Shown here: positions 43,501-48,408 of the stretch, piece after piece
How positions within the stretch are numbered: position 1 is the stretch's first letter
How the letters are laid out: each line of letters begins with the position of its first letter
DNA from: Flammeovirgaceae bacterium
GTDB lineage: Bacteria > Bacteroidota > Bacteroidia > Cytophagales > Cyclobacteriaceae
Length of the DNA: 48,408 nucleotides
Reading direction: 5' to 3'
NCBI GenBank assembly: GCA_021298015.1
Contig: JAJTGY010000030.1
Coordinates: forward strand, 1 to 48,408
Notes under the pieces: model-generated
Databases searched by the model: none
What the model was told of the DNA's origin: nothing
What the model saw: the letters and a program-made list of their open reading frames with translations, nothing else
Position numbers and translations under genes: made by a program

Positions 43501-44648
43501 GCGGCAGTAAGAATAGTTTGAGCGAGCATCTTCATTTCGGATGCCGTGTTGTAGAGGTGCGGGGCTACGCGAATGGAGTCGCCCCGAATGGAGACTGAAA
43601 TTTTTTTCTTTTGAAGCGCCTCCTTGACTTTGCCGAGTGAAATTTCACGAGGCAACCTGACTCCAAAAAGGTGACTCCCCCGATACTCTTCTTCAATCCA
43701 GCAGCCGGCCGCGCGCAGCATGGCAAGTGCTTCACGCGATATCTTGTGGGTATACTCCTGAATCCGCGAGGGATTCCACTGGTTAACTTGTCGAAGAGCT
43801 TCCAGCATCATGGGCACCAATATAAAGTTGCTATGCTCGCCTACCTCGTAGCGCAGGGCACCCGGCTGATAAGCGGGTTGATAATTGACCAGACCTGTAA
43901 AGTCCTCGCTATGCAGCCGGTTGATCCAATTTTCTTCCACTGGTTTACCGTCATCGAAGTACGGGCCGTAGTAGGCCAGCCCGATCGAATAGGGGCCCAT
44001 CAGCCATTTATATCCCGCGCACACCAGGGCATCCGGATCGAACGCTTTCATATCAAACGGAAGAGCCCCCACCGACTGCGTGCCATCAATGATCATTAAA
44101 GCTCCAACGTCACGTGTTCGCTTGCGAATGGCGGCCAGATCAAATCGGGTGCCATTTGCCCAATGCACGTGGCCCAACGCTACGAGGCGGGTGTGGCGAT
44201 TGATACTGTCGAGGATCCGTTCGTTCCAGCGCCTGCCGCGCTCCGCCAACTCGTCAGGCGGTCTTACAATTTTTAAGCGGGCACCGGCACGGTCAGTCAA
44301 GTCCATCCAGGTGTACACGTTACTCGGAAATTGCTCCGCGGCCACCACCACTTCATCTCCTTTATGAAGCTGAACATTACGTGCCACCGAGGCAAGTCCG
44401 TAGGAAACGGAGGGAATAATGACTACACGTTTTGGACTGGATACATTCAGCAAACGGGCATACTCGGCACGCAGCTTTTCGGAATCTTCGAAAAACATGG
44501 CCGGAGTTACAGCCATGGGGTTTCTCTTTTGTAAAATCCCGGCCATACCCGCTCGCTCAACTTTCTTGAGCAGAGGGGCCATGTAGGCGCAGTTCAGGTA
44601 GACACCGGTTTTAGGCAACGAGAACTTTGAGCGTTGAGAGGGTAACAT
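43497..44648 (-). CDS. Class V aminotransferase (PLP enzyme)
   Basis: The 383-residue protein is a fold type I PLP enzyme of the class V group (cysteine desulfurase / isopenicillin N epimerase-like). IIDGTQSVGALPFDM near residue 190 has the Asp that contacts the pyridine nitrogen, and CAGYKWLMGPYSIG near 210 has the PLP Lys. The substrate is unknown; the active-site Cys loop of desulfurases is not seen. ATG 44648 is preferred because the longer frame would start with TTG before the upstream gene's end. Confidence 0.87.
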   Translation of the reverse strand: MLPSQRSKFSLPKTGVYLNCAYMAPLLKKVERAGMAGILQKRNPMAVTPAMFFEDSEKLRAEYARLLNVSSPKRVVIIPSVSYGLASVARNVQLHKGDEVVVAAEQFPSNVYTWMDLTDRAGARLKIVRPPDELAERGRRWNERILDSINRHTRLVALGHVHWANGTRFDLAAIRKRTRDVGALMIIDGTQSVGALPFDMKAFDPDALVCAGYKWLMGPYSIGLAYYGPYFDDGKPVEENWINRLHSEDFTGLVNYQPAYQPGALRYEVGEHSNFILVPMMLEALRQVNQWNPSRIQEYTHKISREALAMLRAAGCWIEEEYRGSHLFGVRLPREISLGKVKEALQKKKISVSIRGDSIRVAPHLYNTASEMKMLAQTILTAA

Positions 44649-44650
44649 GA

Positions 44651-45562
44651 TCAATAATTGCGGGGAGATAAGCCGAGCGAATCGCGCAGGGGCAAAAATT
44701 CATTTTTGTTTTTGGTCCAGTAATCCGTCATCAATGTTTTTTGGCGCACCGCCCGTGTTACCTGCTCTTTCCCGTTTTCGACTGTGGTTTCCTGCCAGGC
44801 CAGGATTGCATGAGGGAATGCATGCTCCATTTCAATTACTAACTCACGCCCAGATTCGGGGTAGGAGAGTGTATACACCAGCGTGTCGCCCCGGGTGTCG
44901 GAGTGGCCGCTGGCTTTCATCGGGCGGAGATCTTCATGCCGCAGCCGGGCATGCAGCAACCCGGGCAACACTTCAAACTCCCCTTGCGGCAGCAGCCGCG
45001 GGTCAAGCCGGGCCAGCGTCCAGAGTTCATCTTCCAGGTGATCATCGTTAACCAAAAGATTTTGCTCGCCCTCCTGTTCAAAATAGGAATGCCCAACCAG
45101 TTGGTATTGGTGGTGCCCACGCAACAGTAACTGTTTATACACTTGGCCGCACCACTCCTGGCTACTCATCGTCACTTTCAAGGTGTTTTCATAACGGGCG
45201 CGATCTACGGGCGTAAAAACCGAAAGCATCAGGGAATACGGATAAATACCGGTGACGAAATTCTTGGTTAAATTCAGCTTGAGTACGTTGACCTTATCCT
45301 CCGCGGCCTGCTTGTGATTATCCAACTTCACCAGTTTATTCCGCGAAAAATCCTCGGTTACAAAAATCAACACGGCATTGCCCTCGCGATTTTCACCGTA
45401 GCGCGATTGACTGAGGCGATAACTGGTAATTTCCGCTTTGCCGGCATACCAGTACGCCTTGAACTGTTCCTGATGATACCCGGCATTCGGCAGTTCCGCG
45501 GCAGGGCGATCGGGGGCACAACCCAGAACCAGCCAAATCAGTCCAAACAGAAGTTTTTTCAT
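44651..45562 (-). CDS. Uncharacterised lipoprotein
   Basis: The 303-residue protein begins at ATG 45562 with a lipobox signal peptide (MKKLLFGLIWLVLGCAPD, Cys16). The mature part contains a long strand-rich region with YWYAGKAEITSYRLSQSRYGENREGNA-type sequence and conserved-looking WCGQVYKQLL and GEFEVLPGLLHARL segments. Similar Bacteroidota lipoproteins have been mislabelled as septum formation inhibitor Maf; nothing here looks like Maf. It is the first gene of a coupled operon with the class V aminotransferase. Function unknown. Confidence 0.75.
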   Translation of the reverse strand: MKKLLFGLIWLVLGCAPDRPAAELPNAGYHQEQFKAYWYAGKAEITSYRLSQSRYGENREGNAVLIFVTEDFSRNKLVKLDNHKQAAEDKVNVLKLNLTKNFVTGIYPYSLMLSVFTPVDRARYENTLKVTMSSQEWCGQVYKQLLLRGHHQYQLVGHSYFEQEGEQNLLVNDDHLEDELWTLARLDPRLLPQGEFEVLPGLLHARLRHEDLRPMKASGHSDTRGDTLVYTLSYPESGRELVIEMEHAFPHAILAWQETTVENGKEQVTRAVRQKTLMTDYWTKNKNEFLPLRDSLGLSPRNY

Positions 45563-45669
45563 CCCACCATTACGATTTGATGATTTAAACTTAATGATTT
45601 CCGGTGCTGCGATTAAACGCAGGGTTACCAATTTTATCCGAGCGCCATAAACACTCACCTGAAAAACCT

Positions 45670-46152
45670 ATGAGAACCCCGGGAGAGGATTACAAAGGCA
45701 TCCGATTCGTTCGGATTTCGTCTTTGCCGAAAGAGCAAAAGGCGATCTTCTGGTCTACCTTTGAACAAGATAAGATCATTAAGGTACTGGGCAACCAGGA
45801 GTTACTGGTCGATTGTATTCCCTATGCCGACTTTACGGCATGGATCGAGAAGATTAAGGCGCGGCCATCCAACCGCCCCGTAAGCGCAGCCGCCTGGTCG
45901 GTATTAATCGGAAGCAATTTTTTGCCGGGCTTCGCGATATTCTTCCCACAAGTTCTTCAATATCTCGGCCGCAGGCCGCACGTCCCGAATGGCTGCCGCT
46001 ACCTGCCCGATTTCCAATTCACCTTCCGACAAATCGCCCTCGAAGATTCCGCGTTTGGCGCGGCCGCGCCCGAGGAGCTGCATCAATTCATCCTTGGAAG
46101 CGCCCCGGGCCTCGGCCTCCTGCACCTGTTGAAAGAAGTCATTTCGAAGTAA
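45670..46152 (+). CDS. Small hypothetical protein with antisense-overlapping tail
   Basis: The ORF from ATG 45670 encodes 160 residues. The first 75 or so (MRTPGEDYKGIRFVRIS ... DFTAWIEKIKARP) are acidic to basic, soluble and look like a genuine small Bacteroidota protein. From about 45904 the frame runs antisense through the end of the convergent flavoenzyme gene, and the sequence there has no independent support. Either the real protein ends near this point in relatives and lost its stop here, or the whole frame is translated. No family is recognised. Confidence 0.5.
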   Translation: MRTPGEDYKGIRFVRISSLPKEQKAIFWSTFEQDKIIKVLGNQELLVDCIPYADFTAWIEKIKARPSNRPVSAAAWSVLIGSNFLPGFAIFFPQVLQYLGRRPHVPNGCRYLPDFQFTFRQIALEDSAFGAAAPEELHQFILGSAPGLGLLHLLKEVISK

Positions 46153-46848
46153 ACGAACCGGAGTAAGTTGTTTAAGCGTAAGGTGCGTATCCCCTTCCCG
46201 CGATTCAATCACGCGCATTTTAAAGTTATCGTGCGCAGACGACTCCTGGCTAACGGCAAATCGCGATCCGATCTGGACACCGGAAGCACCCAATGCCTCC
46301 ATCGCCAATATGGCCCGGCCGGAGGCAATTCCGCCAGCCGCAATTACGGGTATGCGCACAACGTCCGCGACCAAAGGAACCAGGCAGAGGGTGGTAGTTT
46401 CTTCGCGGCCATTGTGGCCGCCTGCTTCAAAGCCTTCGGCTACAACGGCATCCACTCCAGCCTGCTCCGCCTTCTGGGCAAAACGCGAACTGCTTACCAC
46501 GTGCACCACAGTCATGCCCTTCGACTTCAGGTGGGGGGTCCAGGTTGCCGGGTTTCCGGCCGAAGTAAACACAATCTTGACTCCTTCCTCCGCCAGAATT
46601 TCCATTATGGCAGCCATCTCCGGGTAGAGCAAAGGAACATTAACGCCAAATGGCTTGGTGGTGGCAGCCCTGCATTTGCGAATATGTTCGGCCAGGGTTT
46701 GCGGATGCATGGAGCCCGCGCCAAGGAGGCCCAGGCCGCCTGCATTGGAGACGGCCGAAGCCAGCCGCCAGCCGCTGCACCAAACCATCCCGCCCTGCAC
46801 AATGGGAATCTCGATGCCCAAGAGATTTCTTACACGGTCGAAGCTCAT
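45904..46848 (-). CDS. FabK / nitronate monooxygenase-family flavoenzyme
   Basis: The 314-residue TIM-barrel FMN enzyme has IPIVQGGMVWCSGWRLASAVS at the start, SNAGGLGLLGAG, then PFGVNVPLLYP, TSAGNPATW, VAEGFEAGGHNG (phosphate-binding and catalytic His), and IPVIAAGGIASG with GVQIGSRF. FabK-type enoyl-ACP reductases and nitronate monooxygenases share these motifs; the C-terminal region is closer to FabK in my judgement (length 314 and the arrangement RLLRNDF ... QVAAAIRDVRPAAEIL), but the reaction is not settled. It converges with, and overlaps, the small gene on the plus strand. Confidence 0.88.
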   Translation of the reverse strand: MSFDRVRNLLGIEIPIVQGGMVWCSGWRLASAVSNAGGLGLLGAGSMHPQTLAEHIRKCRAATTKPFGVNVPLLYPEMAAIMEILAEEGVKIVFTSAGNPATWTPHLKSKGMTVVHVVSSSRFAQKAEQAGVDAVVAEGFEAGGHNGREETTTLCLVPLVADVVRIPVIAAGGIASGRAILAMEALGASGVQIGSRFAVSQESSAHDNFKMRVIESREGDTHLTLKQLTPVRLLRNDFFQQVQEAEARGASKDELMQLLGRGRAKRGIFEGDLSEGELEIGQVAAAIRDVRPAAEILKNLWEEYREARQKIASD

Positions 46849-47170
46849 AGAACCATCTGTTTTGGCCTGAATATCTGAAGATTAGAGCAGGCTCGGCCTG
46901 TGGGCCGGAAGAAATCCTGCTTAAAGTTTTCCACAAATCGGCAATTCAGTAAATAGGCCGTAACAATCTGTATTTCAGATGATTAAGTCGTAACCCTTTG
47001 ATAATGTGGATAAAAGACAAAAATTGTGGATTGAATTTTGTCTCATTTTTTGGCCAATTCTAACTGGTTGATTATCGGGTTTTTAAAGCGGCAACGGGGC
47101 TGGATATTACATGTCTCCCATTCGTGTATTTTTGCATCCCTCGGGGAACCTGCCAACGTTTATCTATCAC
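46849..47170. other. 322-bp intergenic region with DnaA-box-like sites
   Basis: No protein or RNA gene is seen. The region is AT-rich from about 46950 to 47080 and contains TTTTCCACA (46927-46935), TGTGGATAA (47005-47013, a perfect DnaA box on the minus strand) and TGTGGATTG (47025-47033, a weaker match). A GACAAAA/TTTTGTC inverted repeat (47016-47041) encloses the third site. A separate GC-rich inverted repeat (CGGCC / GGCCG near 46889-46902) lies in the leader of the flavoenzyme gene. The role is unknown. Confidence 0.5.
47127..47134 (+). promoter_or_regulatory. Candidate -7 element for the TlpA-peroxiredoxin genes
   Basis: TATTTTTG matches TAnnTTTG and lies 36 bp upstream of ATG 47171. 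No good -33 element at the usual spacing was found. Confidence 0.3.
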
Positions 47171-47650
47171 ATGAAGCGCCTCTTGCTTATTGTTCTGTTA
47201 GCGGCAACACCCACCGTGGCGGTGGTGGGCCAAACGGCCTCGCGTATAGGGGTAGATGATTTGGTTAAAGACATGACCTCCACCGATACCAAAGTCAAAG
47301 TCTACAACTTTTGGGCTACCTGGTGCGGCCCTTGCATAAAGGAGATGCCCCTCTTCGAAAAGCTGTCGGCCGGCCGACCGGATGTAACCGTTACCTTGGT
47401 GAGCCTGGACCTGGATCTCGATCCCGACCCGGCCAAAGTGTATAAATTCATTGAGCGCAAGAAAATCAAGTCGCGTGTGCTTATGCTGGATGAGCGTGAC
47501 CCCAATGCCTATATTGAAAAAATCGACAAGCGGTGGTCGGGTGCTTTGCCCGCCACGGTTATCATCAATACCGCAACCGGAAAACGGTTGTTTGTGCAAA
47601 AGGAATTGAAAGACGGTGATCTGGAAAAACTGATCGCGGATGTATTATAA
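47171..47650 (+). CDS. Exported TlpA-like thioredoxin
   Basis: From ATG 47171 the product has 159 residues: a signal peptide (MKRLLLIVLLAATPTVAVVGQ) then a thioredoxin fold with the redox motif WCGPC in NFWATWCGPCIKEMP, and the cis-Pro region GALPATVIIN. It is probably a periplasmic disulfide reductase of the TlpA/ResA type. An upstream in-frame start at 47111 would add 20 residues and disturb the signal peptide. It is 13 bp before a second redox protein, suggesting an operon. Confidence 0.92.
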   Translation: MKRLLLIVLLAATPTVAVVGQTASRIGVDDLVKDMTSTDTKVKVYNFWATWCGPCIKEMPLFEKLSAGRPDVTVTLVSLDLDLDPDPAKVYKFIERKKIKSRVLMLDERDPNAYIEKIDKRWSGALPATVIINTATGKRLFVQKELKDGDLEKLIADVL

Positions 47651-47663
47651 ACCCTAAAACAAA

Positions 47664-48275
47664 ATGAACATGAAACACGTGATGTTGATGATGGTGCTCG
47701 TAGCCGCTACCGCATTTACACCCAATTCAACCGGCTATCAGGTTGGAGATTCGGTAGCTGACTTCAAATTGAAAAGCGTTGATGGCAAAATGGTGGCCCT
47801 GGCTGATTTTCCGAATGCCAAAGGTTTTGTGGTGATCTTCGATTGCAACACCTGCCCGTACTCGAAAGCGTACAATGCAAGAATCCAGGAGTTGGATAAG
47901 AAATTCGCCAACCAGGGATTTCCGGTAATTGCAATCAATGCCAACGACCCGAGCATATCCAAAGGAGACTCCTTTGACGAAATGGTGAAGTACGCGAAGA
48001 TCAAGGGCTACAACTTCCCCTACCTGATGGATGAAACACAAAGTGTGGCCAAAGCATTTGGCGCAACCAATACTCCGCACGTTTTTGTGCTGAACAAAAA
48101 GGGTTCGGAGTTGAAAGTAGCCTATATCGGTGCGATAGATGATAGCCCGAAAGATGCCGGCCAGGTGACCAAACGCTACGTAGAGGATGCTGTAAATGCA
48201 CTGCTCAACGGCCAGCCGGTAACCACTACCAAAACCAAAGCCATCGGCTGTGGCATTAAGTGGAAGAATGCTTAA
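47664..48275 (+). CDS. Exported peroxiredoxin-like (AhpC/TSA) protein
   Basis: The 203-residue protein has a signal peptide (MNMKHVMLMMVLVAATAFT) and a redoxin fold, with FDCNTCPYSKAYNARIQEL matching the CxxC-type active site of Bacteroidota PRX-like family members (usual form CNHCPY). The cis-Pro region is GATNTPHVFVLNK, and a Cys near the end (IGCGIKW) is commonly conserved in this family. It follows tlpA by 13 bp and is probably a second thiol oxidoreductase of the periplasm; peroxide reduction is not shown. A terminator and a group II intron end follow. Confidence 0.9.
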   Translation: MNMKHVMLMMVLVAATAFTPNSTGYQVGDSVADFKLKSVDGKMVALADFPNAKGFVVIFDCNTCPYSKAYNARIQELDKKFANQGFPVIAINANDPSISKGDSFDEMVKYAKIKGYNFPYLMDETQSVAKAFGATNTPHVFVLNKKGSELKVAYIGAIDDSPKDAGQVTKRYVEDAVNALLNGQPVTTTKTKAIGCGIKWKNA

Positions 48276-48296
48276 TCAGATATTTCTGCTACAAAA

Positions 48297-48320
48297 GCCC
48301 GGTCGCACCGGGCTTTTTTT
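48297..48320 (+). terminator. Rho-independent terminator, group II intron target
   Basis: GCCCGG (48297-48302) and CCGGGC (48308-48313) form a 6-bp stem over a 5-nt loop, followed by seven T residues. The group II intron starts at the next base (48321), the hallmark of class C insertion. Confidence 0.93.
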
Positions 48321-48408
48321 GTGCGTCAGGCATGTTTACTGGCTATAGGGTGCAAGTCCCGAATGAGTGCTGAAGTGCATATCATTAGCTAAGAGCAAGG
48401 GTGTCGCG
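48321..48408 (+). mobile_element. Group II intron, 5' end (partial, class C-like)
   Basis: The sequence begins GTGCG directly after the terminator T-tract and includes GGGTGCAAGTCCC. It matches the left-end copy over all 88 nt except nt 26 (T here, A there). It is sense to the terminator and runs out of the window to the right. Domains II-VI and any reverse transcriptase are outside the window. Confidence 0.85.

Noticed and set aside
46168-46878. 236-codon open frame antisense to the FabK/nitronate monooxygenase gene
   Set aside because: It has no recognisable protein features and covers a strongly conserved gene on the other strand.
1-48408. Near-perfect ~88-bp inverted repeat at the two ends, like terminal inverted repeats of a large transposon
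   Set aside because: Both copies start at a GTGCG boundary abutting a terminator and match group II intron domain I. The material between them is ordinary core chromosome, not mobile cargo.

Overview
This 48.4 kb window comes from a Bacteroidota chromosome, most likely a gliding or predatory-type member of the Cytophagales. The signs are a gldD gliding lipoprotein next to ssb and mutY, a MurF-alanine racemase fusion, a 29-residue mS38/COX24-like basic peptide beside RNase E/G, a TonB receptor with a carboxypeptidase-like N-terminal domain, a periplasmic DPP IV, many Lol-type lipoproteins, an absence of Shine-Dalgarno leaders, and several promoters matching the Bacteroidota TAnnTTTG -7 element. 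Gene density is high and almost all content is core or soft-core. No prophage, CRISPR array, rRNA or tRNA was seen.

The first 89 bases and the last 88 bases are the same sequence in inverted orientation, with one mismatch. Each is the 5' end of a group II intron (GTGCG boundary and the GGGTGCAAGTCCC domain I hairpin), and each begins just after the T-tract of a different Rho-independent terminator, the target preference of bacterial class C (IIC) introns. The window is therefore probably a contig that ends inside two copies of a multi-copy intron.

From 135 to 17376 every gene is on the minus strand. Read in transcription order these are mutY, ssb and gldD; a toxin-antitoxin pair whose ParE toxin is broken by an in-frame stop; recG; a large propeller sensor without an output domain; then a tightly coupled run of lipoprotein, DinB-like protein, PBP4 (dacB), NagZ-like GH3, two membrane-anchored coiled-coil microproteins, and the last two enzymes of histidine degradation (hutG, hutF); and finally a large BNR-repeat exported protein.

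From 17.4 to 30.9 kb the genes are mostly on the plus strand and concern information processing and maintenance: HU, a TPR protein, the mS38-like peptide, RNase E/G, HtpG, an LPP20-ARPP-1 fusion protein, a MORN-like exported protein, YraN (minus), phosphoglucose/phosphomannose isomerase, LipB, an unknown protein, a DEDD exonuclease and RNase R. The minus-strand block csaA, murF-alr and alpha/beta hydrolase (30.9-34.7 kb) follows.

The most interesting regulatory region is 34.7-38.3 kb. A ZnuD-like TonB receptor and the lipoprotein gene downstream each have their own promoter, and both promoters carry the same perfect 19-bp palindrome (TTTGCAAC-N3-GTTGCAAA) fused to the -7 box. This looks like a repressor-controlled, probably metal-linked, uptake regulon. 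The rest (38.3-48.3 kb) holds DPP IV with a membrane TPR protein, a beta-propeller protein, a minus-strand four-gene coupled operon (lipoprotein, class V aminotransferase, SnoaL-like, tandem YCII), a FabK/nitronate monooxygenase-type flavoenzyme, a 322-bp AT-rich intergenic region with DnaA-box-like sites, and a TlpA-peroxiredoxin pair.
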